Of a stretch of 40,772 nucleotides of DNA, positions 1 to 7,993 are shown piece after piece (within the stretch, counting starts at the first letter, position 1; each line of letters starts with the position of its first letter). The position numbers were made by a program, and so were the translations under genes. The DNA is from JANQLC01 sp036881805. GTDB lineage: Bacteria; Bacteroidota; Bacteroidia; Flavobacteriales; JANQLC01. Where the stretch lies: positions 1 through 40,772 of the forward strand of contig JBAJNK010000053.1 in the NCBI GenBank assembly GCA_036881805.1. Direction: 5' to 3'. The notes beneath the pieces are model-generated. The model ran no database searches. It was not told where the DNA came from and saw only the letters and a program-made list of their open reading frames with translations.

Positions 1-243
1 CGAAATGCTTCCAGCCAAATCACTGGTGTAACTCAGGGTTTTTGCAATGTCTACCCCATCTGTATTGCGCACGTGAAACACGATCGGAACCGATTGACCG
101 GCTTCCACCTGTAGTGGTAAATCCGCCGATGCCAAGTTGACTTCGTAGCGGGGGCTGCTATTCTTTTCACCCGTGTCATCTTCACAATGAATCAGAAGAA
201 CCGAGAGTGTTACCGGGATCAACAGGTATATAAATCTTTTCAC
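1..243 (-). CDS. Lipoprotein, N-terminal part only (cut by window edge)
   Basis: The reading frame enters the window at position 1 and begins at a GTG at 241-243; no in-frame ATG lies upstream. The first residues form a lipoprotein signal: K-R, a hydrophobic stretch, then L-L-I-H-C with the cysteine near residue 20, followed by acidic residues (E-D-D). This predicts an inner- or outer-membrane-anchored lipoprotein. The visible mature part is rich in beta-type residues and contains a segment like LPLQVEAGQSVPIVFHV, as in Ig-like or TraQ/DUF3872-type domains. Because a TraO-like gene lies just upstream on the same strand, a TraQ-like conjugation lipoprotein is possible, but this is inference and the C-terminus is not visible. 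Confidence 0.6.
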   Translation of the reverse strand, partial: MKRFIYLLIPVTLSVLLIHCEDDTGEKNSSPRYEVNLASADLPLQVEAGQSVPIVFHVRNTDGVDIAKTLSYTSDLAGSIS

Positions 244-358
244 AACGGTAAATATTATATCGATTCAAAAGTATAGTTTTTATCGATTCATTTCAAATAA
301 TTCCAAACATCAAGGCCGCTCCTATATTACTTTTATCTGAGTACAACGATTTGTGCCT

Positions 359-638
359 TTATTCAAATTCGGAGTGGATGCCATCTATCGCTTTGTCGAG
401 GTCATCGAAATCCACAGCTTCACGCAGCACCATACCTAGGGCTAACTCGAAGTGATTTCCCAGGAAATGGGTTTACCGGCATAGGTGGCCGTTACTACCC
501 TTAATCGCTACTTATAACCCGATCGATTGCGGGTTTCCAGCAGGTCTACATTCAATCCCATAGCGCCTCGTGAAGGGTGTCGGTAATTCACCATAAATTT
601 TATCCGGTGCCGACTGATCAAGAGTACGCACATAAAAA
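359..638 (-). pseudogene. Decayed reading frame with two in-frame stops
   Basis: On the minus strand one frame runs from the end of the TraO-like gene to a TAA at 359-361, interrupted only by TAA codons at 512-514 and 473-475. The pieces look like protein rather than noise: an upstream part with YGELPTPFTRRYGIE and a downstream part with ELALGMVLREAVDFDDLDKA. I cannot assign a family. It sits between the TraO-like gene and the lipoprotein, so it may be the dead remnant of another gene of the same element. An alternative is that the upstream part is read in a different frame, where MGLNVDLLETRNRSGYK is seen. Confidence 0.35.
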
Positions 639-1253
639 TTAATTAATTTTAAACACCATACCCGCTCCCAGGTTGTGTACAAAATTGCCCACATCTGAGT
701 TCAACAAATAAAACGGCTTGTAAATCAACCTCAAATAGATATCCGTCCGATCCGAAAAAAGGGGAATCTGAAAGCTGATATTGGCAAAAAAGCCATAAAC
801 CCCCTTGGATTCACTGATTATTCGAGCCCCATCTGCTAAGTATTTCCTGTCGTTGTTGACGCGTTCGCTACCGTAGAGCGCACCCAGACCCAAGTAAGTC
901 TGCCAACTGGGGAGAAAAGTCTCCCTCAACAACCCGTTTAAATCGTGGTTGATCGATACCATAGCCATGCCAGAATTAACCGGTACCGCCGCTCCCCTGA
1001 GTTTAAATTCTTCATGGCTGGCATGGCCTTCGACGGTAAATCGCCAGGGTGCATCATAGGGACGACCCAAATCTAGACTGTATCCCAAGTCAAAAAAATA
1101 ACCTCGAAAATTATAGCCCGCATCAAAGAAAAATGAATCGCGGTGCTGGGCCCGAATAAGGGAGGGCAAGCAAAAGAACAGTGTAAAAAGGACGACATGC
1201 CCCGAATCTTTAAACAACCTGACAACAGCACGGGTTCGATTCGGGTTATGCAT
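639..1253 (-). CDS. TraO-like conjugal transfer outer-membrane protein
   Basis: The 204-residue product starts at the ATG at 1251-1253. That start gives a proper signal peptide (basic start, then VVLFTLFFCLPSL and A-Q), whereas the longer open frame up to 1499 adds an implausible tail that overlaps nnrD. The mature part alternates like a beta-barrel. Its C-terminal half matches what I recall of Bacteroidota TraO: G-x-E-x-x-N, a following K-x-L-x-DGA, then YG, a region with S-DR, VGNF, and the end FKIN. TraO belongs to the CTnDOT-type mating apparatus. No traN, traP or mobilisation gene is visible, so this is probably a relic or a domesticated outer-membrane protein. A generic porin-like protein is the alternative. 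Confidence 0.55.
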   Translation of the reverse strand: MHNPNRTRAVVRLFKDSGHVVLFTLFFCLPSLIRAQHRDSFFFDAGYNFRGYFFDLGYSLDLGRPYDAPWRFTVEGHASHEEFKLRGAAVPVNSGMAMVSINHDLNGLLRETFLPSWQTYLGLGALYGSERVNNDRKYLADGARIISESKGVYGFFANISFQIPLFSDRTDIYLRLIYKPFYLLNSDVGNFVHNLGAGMVFKIN

Positions 1254-1476
1254 AAAAGTGGATTTCTCAGCTGATTCGGATTTGTGTCTTAAAAAATTCA
1301 ATATATCTATTGCTTTCACTTTAAAAGGAAGTGACTTACCTTGCAAATATATAAATTGTTTCAAAAAATATATCACTCGAATCGTCCCATATCGAAATCG
1401 CTGATTAGCACCACTATGAGTACACTTTATAAAAACCCGCCTAAAGTACCGGAGATCGGGTAAAAGCGCGCATCCT

Positions 1477-2985
1477 TTACGCGATGGACTTGAGCGCATC
1501 GCCGATGTATGCGATTAAATCCGTAGCGATCAGGGATTCCTGGCTCTGGCTTTGCAAAGCCAAATCAGCGGCCAAGCCGTGTAGGTAAACGCCCATCAAG
1601 GCTGCTGGCAAAGGACTATACCCTTGCGCCAACAGGCCGCAGAGCATGCCGGTTAACACGTCGCCAGATCCACCCGTCGCCATGCCCGGATTTCCGGTGG
1701 AATTAAAAAATAAATCGCCACCCGGATGCACGACAACCGTATGGGCACCTTTATAGGCTATCATACACGAATGTTTTTCCGCAAACGCACGGAGCATTTG
1801 CAGCTTTTCAAAATCATCCCGCCAAGTGCCTACCAACCTTTGAAATTCTGCGTAATGGGGGGTCAAAATCGCATTTTCAGGCAGGTGTGCCAACAAATCC
1901 GGATGCGCTGCCAAAGCGTTGATCGCATCGGCATCCACCACCACGGGACAATCGATTCTTTGAAAGAGAGCCAGCAAGACATCCCCGGCTTCTCGATGGG
2001 TTCCCAGTCCAGGACCGATTCCCACTGCGCTGGGTTTACCGATATGCCCCAAACCGACGAGGTATTTATATCCCTTACCCGTCGTACACATAGCCTCAGG
2101 CGAACGGGTTTGCACGATGTCGTAACCCACCTCGGGAATATGAGCAGATGTCAAGCCGCTACCCATACGCATGCAGGCCATGGTGCTGAGTGAGATAGCA
2201 CCCATCTTCCCATAGCTTCCGCCAATCAACAACGAGTGCCCGTAAGTACCTTTATGGCTGAATTTCTCACGCGGCCGATAGGCTTTGGAAATCGCGCTTC
2301 GGGTTATATAATGCGCTTTTGCTTTTGCCCGCTCGAGGTATGCGCGATCCAAACCGATATCTATCAGCTGCCAAAGCTTTGCATATTTCGCATTGTCGGG
2401 GAGTAACAAAGCGAGCTTGGGAAGTTGAAATGTCAGAATGGCATCCGCACAGATCACTTTGGCGCCTTCGGGTGTAGGTCGGTCGCTAAAAAGGCCGGAA
2501 GGCATATCGACAGCGATAATTTTTTCGGCATTGGCATTGATGTAATCGATTAAATCCCCCCAGTATCCCACTACCGCCCTATTGAGCCCCAAACCCCATA
2601 TACAGTCCACCGTAATGCCCGACTCAATGCGTAACTTCGAGAAATCATCACCCTCGTGAATCGCCGTAATGGAAAGGGGTAAAGCCTTTATCTTTTCCAG
2701 ATTAGCCCGACAATCCAACGTCATCTCATCCGAGTATTTTACCCGAATAACCCGAGTCGAAATGCCGCTTTCACAAAACATTCGCGCCATGGCCAAACCG
2801 TCTCCCCCATTGTTGCCCAGTCCACAAAAAAAAGTGATCTTCTGCATACGCGGGTGGTGGCACCTGATCCATTCATGGCAATGTTGCGCAGCGCGCTCCA
2901 TCAGGTCCCACGAACGGATCGACTCCTTCTCGACGGTTTCCCGTTCCGCCTCCCGAATGGTCTCAGCATCTAATATCTTCAACAT
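1477..2985 (-). CDS. nnrD: Bifunctional NAD(P)HX epimerase / dehydratase
   Basis: This 502-residue fusion repairs hydrated NADH and NADPH in the cytosol. The N-terminal YjeF_N domain (about 1-215) epimerises R- and S-NAD(P)HX and shows CGLGNNGGDG at about 54-63. The C-terminal carbohydrate-kinase-like domain (about 225-502) is the ADP/ATP-dependent dehydratase and shows GPGLG, VDADAINALA and the anion-hole motif NPGMATGGSGD at about 432-442. The length is normal for the fused bacterial enzyme. The gene is divergent from gcvT, with 48 bases between the starts. Function and start are well supported. Confidence 0.95.
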   Translation of the reverse strand: MLKILDAETIREAERETVEKESIRSWDLMERAAQHCHEWIRCHHPRMQKITFFCGLGNNGGDGLAMARMFCESGISTRVIRVKYSDEMTLDCRANLEKIKALPLSITAIHEGDDFSKLRIESGITVDCIWGLGLNRAVVGYWGDLIDYINANAEKIIAVDMPSGLFSDRPTPEGAKVICADAILTFQLPKLALLLPDNAKYAKLWQLIDIGLDRAYLERAKAKAHYITRSAISKAYRPREKFSHKGTYGHSLLIGGSYGKMGAISLSTMACMRMGSGLTSAHIPEVGYDIVQTRSPEAMCTTGKGYKYLVGLGHIGKPSAVGIGPGLGTHREAGDVLLALFQRIDCPVVVDADAINALAAHPDLLAHLPENAILTPHYAEFQRLVGTWRDDFEKLQMLRAFAEKHSCMIAYKGAHTVVVHPGGDLFFNSTGNPGMATGGSGDVLTGMLCGLLAQGYSPLPAALMGVYLHGLAADLALQSQSQESLIATDLIAYIGDALKSIA

Positions 2986-2991
2986 AAAGCC

Positions 2992-3024
2992 TTTGATTTC
3001 ACCGAATAAAATTATTTATTTTAG
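2992..3024 (+). promoter_or_regulatory. Predicted Bacteroidota-type promoter for gcvT
   Basis: TTTG at 2992-2995, 21 bases, then TATTTTAG at 3017-3024. This fits -33 TTTG / -7 TAnnTTTG with one mismatch in the -7 box. The GTG start at 3034 is only 9 bases beyond the box, which implies a very short or absent leader. Confidence 0.4.
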
Positions 3025-3033
3025 CGCAAAAAA

Positions 3034-4125
3034 GTGGTAAAAAAGACAGGGCTCTACAACGCGCATATTCAATTGGGTGCGAAGATGGTCACCTACGCAG
3101 GCTATGAAATGCCGCTGCAATACCGCAGCGTACGCGAAGAATGCAGTGCGGTTCGCCACCACCTCGGTATTTTTGATGTATCACACATGGGCGAATTGAT
3201 TCTAGAAGGGCCCCATGCGTTGGATTTAATCCAAGCGCTAACCACTAATGACGCAGCCAAATTAAACCCAGGGCAAGCCCAATACACTTGCATGACAAAC
3301 CGCAGTGGCGGTATTGTAGACGATTTGATCCTCTATAACCTGGCCAAAGACCAATATATGCTCGTGGTCAATGCCGCAAACATCGAAAAGGATTGGCGGT
3401 GGATTGCGGACCGGGATAAATGGGGAGTCGCCAGGCGAAATAAATCCGATGAAACAGCCCTTATAGCCGTTCAAGGCCCCAAAGCCGCTACAGTGCTTCA
3501 AAGGCTAACCGACAAAGACTTGAGCGAAATCGAATATTACCATTTTGATATAGGCCGACTGGCCGGGGTAGCGGACGCGATCATTTCAAATACGGGATAC
3601 ACGGGCTCCGGTGGATTTGAATTGTATTTCCCGAATGAAAAGGCCGAACCCATCTGGAATAAAATAATAGAAGCGGGAACGGCATGTGGAATTACGCCCT
3701 GCGGGCTAGCCGCCCGCGATATATTGCGGTTGGAAATGGGGTATTGCCTATACGGAAATGACATCACCGATTCCACAACCCCGCTGGAAGCGGGCTTAAG
3801 CTGGATTACCCCATTCACCAAAAGGTTTACAGCAGATACCTTACTGCGGAACCAAAAGGAAGCCGGCACGGCTAAAAAGCTGGTGGCTTTTGAAGTCACC
3901 GAACGCGGCGTTCCCCGCAAGGGCTATGAACTACAAGATGAAAACGAAAATCCAATCGGATGGGTGACGAGCGGCACCCAATCCCCCGCTTTAAAAAAAG
4001 GGATCGGATTGGGATATGTCAAAACCGCCTGGGCCCAAGTGGGCACCACGCTGCGGGTAAAAGTCCGAGACAAAACCATTTCGGCCCAAATCGTCAAGCC
4101 GCCATTCTATCAGAAAAACCGATGA
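3034..4125 (+). CDS. gcvT: Aminomethyltransferase (glycine cleavage T protein)
   Basis: This 363-residue folate-dependent enzyme takes the aminomethyl group from lipoylated GcvH and makes methylene-tetrahydrofolate and ammonia. Family signatures are visible: LYNAHIQLGAKMVTYAGYEMPLQY near the start (abridged here as Y-x-x-H-x-x-x-GAKMV), FDVSHMGE, QGP, YTGSGGFE, and LAARDILRLEMGYCLYG. The start is GTG at 3034, which gives the usual N-terminus; no ATG fits. The gene stands alone, with gcvP about 10 kb away on the other strand and no gcvH in the window. It is followed by 250 bases without a gene and then repeat array A. Confidence 0.95.
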   Translation: MVKKTGLYNAHIQLGAKMVTYAGYEMPLQYRSVREECSAVRHHLGIFDVSHMGELILEGPHALDLIQALTTNDAAKLNPGQAQYTCMTNRSGGIVDDLILYNLAKDQYMLVVNAANIEKDWRWIADRDKWGVARRNKSDETALIAVQGPKAATVLQRLTDKDLSEIEYYHFDIGRLAGVADAIISNTGYTGSGGFELYFPNEKAEPIWNKIIEAGTACGITPCGLAARDILRLEMGYCLYGNDITDSTTPLEAGLSWITPFTKRFTADTLLRNQKEAGTAKKLVAFEVTERGVPRKGYELQDENENPIGWVTSGTQSPALKKGIGLGYVKTAWAQVGTTLRVKVRDKTISAQIVKPPFYQKNR

Positions 4126-4379
4126 ACCGATGCCACCCAGCATTTTCTCCCACGCACGACGACCCGGCCTCTGCCCATACACTGAAAAGCGCACTGAGGA
4201 GCTGCAGGGCGTGAGACGCCCACCCGGTTAAGCCCGACAAACCGAGACAGCCACATCGCCCTTTGGTAAAACAACCGCTATTGCACTGGACTGCTACAGC
4301 TATAAAGGGGATGCGATAACACCAAACGAAGAACAGTTTATTTTTTTGTCTTTTACCCTATCGATCGCCCAACGCCTAG

Positions 4380-4826
4380 CCTTGCTTTTTGCTTTTGCTC
4401 CTGTGCGCGGGTTTAAAAAGAGCGGGTATTTTTGTGTGTGCTCCTCGCACGGGTCAGTTTGCCCCCTTTCTCTTTTACTTTTGTTCTTTTGTGGCAGTTT
4501 GAGGGTTCGGATCTTATTTTTTTGCCTTTGTCCTTCGGGGTGATTTAAAAAAGAGGCTTATTTTTTGGTCTTGCCTGCGCTGTGTGGTGGCTTGAAAAAG
4601 AGGTTATATCCCTTTGGTCATATCCGGTTTGGTTTGGCTTTGCTCCCTTTTGTCACATAGTCGGTCTAATTCCCAGGCCTTATTTTTTGTCTTGTGCATC
4701 GATTTGGAAAGCGGGGGCTTATTCGAGGCGGCGACCGCTTTGTCGTGCATTTATTCCAGGCGGGGAGCCCCAATTCTTTATCGCCTGTTTATCCCGTGCG
4801 TCAATTTGAAAAGGGATCTACTTGAC
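4380..4826 (+). repeat. Degenerate GT-rich repeat array A
   Basis: About eight imperfect units of roughly 40-50 bp (longer where degenerate), read on the plus strand. Each has a C/G-rich lead, a core like GATTTAAAAAAG or CAATTTGAAAAG, a G-run, then a T-tract. Clear cores lie near 4409, 4496, 4541, 4591, 4701 and 4803. The stretch 4737-4816 is a longer segment closely similar to 27323-27406 in array B, including 19 identical bases at its start. No gene is supported: the open frames here are low-complexity. It lies downstream of gcvT in the same direction and ends just before a promoter-like sequence. Confidence 0.6.
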
Positions 4827-4852
4827 AATTCGGATAGAAATACCTACCTTTA
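4822..4852 (+). promoter_or_regulatory. Predicted promoter before the broken SUI1 gene
   Basis: TTG at 4822-4824, 20 bases, TACCTTTA at 4845-4852, close to -33 TTTG / -7 TAnnTTTG. It lies right at the end of repeat array A and 29 bases before the ATG at 4882. Confidence 0.35.
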
Positions 4853-4881
4853 CACTGCTTTAACCGTATGACACAAAGGTC

Positions 4882-5126
4882 ATGGGAGACTTACAAGAAG
4901 GGTTAAAAAAGCTATTTCCAGCCCACAAACCAAGTGCTGAGCCCATCGTGTGCAAGTACGAAAAAAAGGGTCGCAGCGGCAAAGTGGTAACCCTGCTGGA
5001 GGGATATACAGTCTCGGCGCTGGCGGTTCCACAAAGGGTGATGCGATTGTCATTCAGGGTGATCACCGAGACAAAATTATGGAAATACTGAGAGAAATGG
5101 GATTTAACGCAAAGCGCGGCGGCTAA
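4882..5126 (+). pseudogene. SUI1/YciH (eIF1-like) translation factor, frameshifted and internally deleted
   Basis: From the ATG at 4882 the first frame reads a short acidic/basic N-terminus and then KYEKKGRSGKVVTLLEGY, the start of the SUI1 fold. At about 5013 the homology jumps to another frame, which reads LGAGGSTKGDAIVIQGDHRD and on to MGFNAKRGG before a TAA at 5124-5126. The second part is the conserved SUI1 end (GGS-K, I-IQGDHRDK, K-R-GG). Between the parts roughly a dozen residues normally present (the L-LAK-LK helix) are missing, so this is a deletion plus frameshift, not a simple slip. The unbroken first frame ends at 5091 with an unrelated tail. The gene was probably a bacterial eIF1-like factor and is now inactive. 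Confidence 0.75.
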
Positions 5127-5389
5127 ATCACCGTTGACACAAATGCGACAGCGCAGTTGTAATAGTAGGGTGAACCGCCCAAAGGGTGGCGTTATGGGAA
5201 TCGGTTGAAAAAAAACCGCCGCGTATTTCTCCGTAAGCCTTTAAACTTTACGAAGTGAGCGCTTTAAAAAAACAAAATTTTGATTTGATTTCCCGCCTAA
5301 CTAAATAGCCAGCGGTACGATTTGCCACAATGATTTTATGAGAAAAAGACTGATTGCGCACTTGTGCTGACAATAAATACAACCGAATT

Positions 5390-6259
5390 ATGAAATTTCC
5401 CGAATCTGAGCTCATCTTAAATCCGGATGGCAGTACCTATCACTTACATCTGAAGCCCGGAGAGCTCGCACACAAAATCATCACCGTAGGCGATCCGAGC
5501 CGCGTGGCCAAAGTGAGCCGGCATTTCGATTCCATCGAATACCAAAGGGCCAACCGAGAGATCATCACCCACACGGGTTTTTACCGAGGTGAGCGAATCA
5601 CCGTACTCTCCACGGGTATGGGTACGGGCGGTATCGAAATCATCATGAATGAATTGGATGCACTGGTCAATATCGATCTGAAAAAACGCGAACCCAAAGG
5701 TGCGCATACCCCCCTACAAATCATACGCCTGGGCACCTCGGGTGGCTTGCTACCCGACATACCGATAGACAGCACGGTGGCTGCTGAAGTCGCCCTCGGC
5801 ATGGACGGCATGCTCTACTTTTACGACAGCGAGCCGATACTCGAAACCGATATGGCAAAGGCTTTTGTCAGGCAAACCGATTGGATTACGCCTCCCCTTC
5901 CCTACCCCTATTTTGTCAAGGCGAGTGAATCGCTTTTACAGCGGTTTTCCGGTCGAGGGACACACAGCGGCATCACCTATACAGCGCCTGGCTTCTACGC
6001 CCCGCAGGGACGGGTTTTGCGCTATGGTCTAAGCGTCGACATACACGAAAAAATAGATCGATTCAGCTACAAAAACCAGCGCATTGTCAACTTTGAAATG
6101 GAGTCAGCCGTCATTTATGGCCTGGCCAAGCTGTTTGGACACCAGGCGTTAAGCCTCAATTGCATCATAGCCAATCGCGCACTGGGCACCTTTAGTGCGC
6201 ACTACCAAAACGCTGTAGAGAAGATGATCGGCTGGGCCCTGGAACGATGGACTAACTGA
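5390..6259 (+). CDS. udp: Nucleoside phosphorylase, uridine phosphorylase family
   Basis: This 289-residue cytosolic enzyme of the PNP/UDP phosphorylase superfamily splits nucleosides with phosphate into base and sugar 1-phosphate. Signatures: VGDPSRV at about 33-39 (phosphate binding), STGMGTGG, LGTSGGL, and NFEMESA at about 234-240 (ribose and purine/pyrimidine binding). The ATG at 5390 is chosen over an in-frame TTG at 5354 because family homology begins there. The 3' end overlaps the end of the convergent prmC gene by 8 bases. The exact substrate (uridine or another nucleoside) cannot be read from sequence alone. Confidence 0.85.
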   Translation: MKFPESELILNPDGSTYHLHLKPGELAHKIITVGDPSRVAKVSRHFDSIEYQRANREIITHTGFYRGERITVLSTGMGTGGIEIIMNELDALVNIDLKKREPKGAHTPLQIIRLGTSGGLLPDIPIDSTVAAEVALGMDGMLYFYDSEPILETDMAKAFVRQTDWITPPLPYPYFVKASESLLQRFSGRGTHSGITYTAPGFYAPQGRVLRYGLSVDIHEKIDRFSYKNQRIVNFEMESAVIYGLAKLFGHQALSLNCIIANRALGTFSAHYQNAVEKMIGWALERWTN

Positions 6260-7115
6260 GCCTTTTTGCAGTGAGAAAGCGATACCGGCCCGAGAGGTCT
6301 TTGTGCCATTCTATTTTAAATCCCTTCCGACAGACCAAATCCGCGGTTTCTCCTGCGAGATACGGGTTGATTTCAAAGTACAGCTTTCCCCCGACCCGTA
6401 ACTTTTGCAAGGCAAAGTCAGCGATGGCATCATAAAAGAGGAGCGGATTGTCCGCAGGGGGAAACAGCGCTACATACGGCTCGTAATCCAACACATTCGG
6501 TTGCATTTGGGATTTTTCCACCGCTTGCACATAAGGCGGATTGCTGACGATTCGATCGAATTGGGGCAATCGGCCCCATTGGGAAACCGCACAAATGTCC
6601 AGCAACTCGAAAACCAAGGGCATCCGGTTTACTTCAGCGTTTTCTCTCGCCACCGCCAAAGCAGGTGCCGATACGTCTATAGCGGTAACCCGCCAACTGA
6701 GACGTTGCGATTGGATGGCCAGGGCAATTGCACCGGAGCCGGTTCCGATATCGATGACAGATTGACAGCCCACCACCCGATCCGATAAGACGCGTTCGAC
6801 CAAGCCTTCGGTTTCGGGACGTGGAATCAGCACAGCTGGGTTTACTTTTAGCTTTAAGCCGTAAAAATGGGCGAACCCCAGAACATATTGAATGGGGCGC
6901 CCAGCCAAAAGCTGTTCTGTGATTACATCTAAGTTATCCACAAAATCCCCATCCGGCTTTTGCGCTTGGTTTAGGTGAAAATCAGTACGGCTCCAGCCGA
7001 GGTAGTGGTCGAGGGTTAGATGGAATATCTGTCTGGTCTCGCGCTTGGCATACCGGGTCGAAACGGCTCGTAAAAAAAAGGCTTGTAGTGCATTATAGCT
7101 TTTAAAATCGTGCAT
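6252..7115 (-). CDS. prmC: Peptide chain release factor N5-glutamine methyltransferase
   Basis: This 287-residue SAM-dependent enzyme methylates the glutamine of the GGQ motif in release factors. It shows IPRPETE at about 97-103, the SAM loop DIGTGSG at about 122-128, and the catalytic NPPYV at about 192-196. An N-terminal helical domain of about 85 residues is present, as in the family. The ATG at 7113-7115 is preferred to the one at 7134-7136, which adds seven residues. Convergent overlap with the phosphorylase gene. Confidence 0.9.
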   Translation of the reverse strand: MHDFKSYNALQAFFLRAVSTRYAKRETRQIFHLTLDHYLGWSRTDFHLNQAQKPDGDFVDNLDVITEQLLAGRPIQYVLGFAHFYGLKLKVNPAVLIPRPETEGLVERVLSDRVVGCQSVIDIGTGSGAIALAIQSQRLSWRVTAIDVSAPALAVARENAEVNRMPLVFELLDICAVSQWGRLPQFDRIVSNPPYVQAVEKSQMQPNVLDYEPYVALFPPADNPLLFYDAIADFALQKLRVGGKLYFEINPYLAGETADLVCRKGFKIEWHKDLSGRYRFLTAKRLS

Positions 7116-7189
7116 AGCCCTAGCGTACCACCCCATTTACAGCGGGAGATGGGGATTGGCTCGAAGAGCTGGGAAAGCGGGTGGTTGGG

Positions 7190-7987
7190 TCAAGTGGCTT
7201 TCATTTCAGCCAGCATTTTCTCAATCTTCTCAGCTTCTTCATCAGCGAGTGCTGGGTCTACCAAAATGCGGCCGCTATGCTCATCGGTAATCAAGCGTTT
7301 CCGCTGGGCGATCTCTAAAATTCGCTGCGGTGGAATGGTAAAGAAAGACCCTTTGGAAGCGCCGCGCTCCACGGGAACCACTGCCAATCCATTCTTTACG
7401 TTGCGGCGTATTCGCCGATAAGCCTTCAAATGCCGTTCCGCGATCTGCTTTGAAAATTCCGCCCGCCGCGCCGAGAGAAAATCCATCTCTCTTTGCGTTT
7501 CCGCCAAAATGTCTTCCAGCTCACCCGTCTTGTTTTTCAGATGTTCGCGGCGCTCGACGAGCTGCGCTTCCGTCTGCTGAATGACCGCCTGTTTTTGCTC
7601 GATCTGCGCCTGGTGTTGACCGATTTTTCTCTCAGCGGCTTCCACTTCCAAGTCCTGGTATTCCAACTCTTTCGTCAAAGCATCGTATTCACGGTTGTTG
7701 CGCACGTTTTCACGCTGTGCTGCATAGCGCTTTTTAAGCGCTTTGGCGAGCTTGATCAGGTGTTGCTTTTCCTTTATTTTCGTTTCTATATCTCCTATAT
7801 CCACATTCAATCTTTCCATCCGCTTTTCCAGGCCCGCGATCTCATCTTCTAAATCCGCTACTTCTAACGGAAGCTCACCGCGCATACTTCTAATGCGATC
7901 TATCGTAGAATCGATATATTGCAAATCGTATAAGGCGCGAAGTTTTTCTTCGACAGAGGTGTCTAACCCTTTCGTTTTAGCTGTCAT
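7190..7987 (-). CDS. CT398-like coiled-coil protein lacking the zinc-ribbon cysteines
   Basis: The product has 265 residues: a long charged coiled coil at about 10-195 with many K, E, Q and A, then a short globular tail. The tail keeps the scaffold of the zf-RING_7 / CT398-like zinc ribbon (VPVERGA..., IPPQR, SGRILVD at about 203-243). However, the four metal cysteines of the family are replaced, giving RGASKGSF instead of ACGGCF and TDEHSGR instead of CEYCGR. The whole protein contains no cysteine. The family is conserved but poorly understood, with a proposed nucleic-acid-binding role. It lies 6 bases after the Nif3 gene, the usual pairing in Bacteroidota, so the two are probably cotranscribed. 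Confidence 0.85.
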   Translation of the reverse strand: MTAKTKGLDTSVEEKLRALYDLQYIDSTIDRIRSMRGELPLEVADLEDEIAGLEKRMERLNVDIGDIETKIKEKQHLIKLAKALKKRYAAQRENVRNNREYDALTKELEYQDLEVEAAERKIGQHQAQIEQKQAVIQQTEAQLVERREHLKNKTGELEDILAETQREMDFLSARRAEFSKQIAERHLKAYRRIRRNVKNGLAVVPVERGASKGSFFTIPPQRILEIAQRKRLITDEHSGRILVDPALADEEAEKIEKMLAEMKAT

Positions 7988-7993
7988 ACCGTA

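Noticed and set aside
359..638. Stop-codon recoding in the decayed frames (also 24291-24581)
   Set aside because: TAA, TAG and TGA are all used as normal stops in intact genes here, and the pieces lack starts, so decay is the simpler reading.
1254..1499. Extended N-terminus of the TraO-like protein up to 1499
   Set aside because: It would bury the signal peptide at residue 83 onward and overlap the end of nnrD; the internal ATG gives a normal exported protein.
2986..3033. Glycine riboswitch before gcvT
   Set aside because: Only 48 bases separate gcvT from nnrD, too short for the aptamer, and the predicted leader is only a few bases.
4346..4871. Open frames inside array A as small membrane proteins
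   Set aside because: They are low-complexity, rich in Phe, Leu, Cys and Ser because of the T-rich repeats, overlap each other in two frames and have no coding character.
4986..5020. Programmed frameshift in the SUI1 gene
   Set aside because: There is no slippery heptamer at the junction, and a block of conserved residues is missing as well, which a frameshift would not restore.
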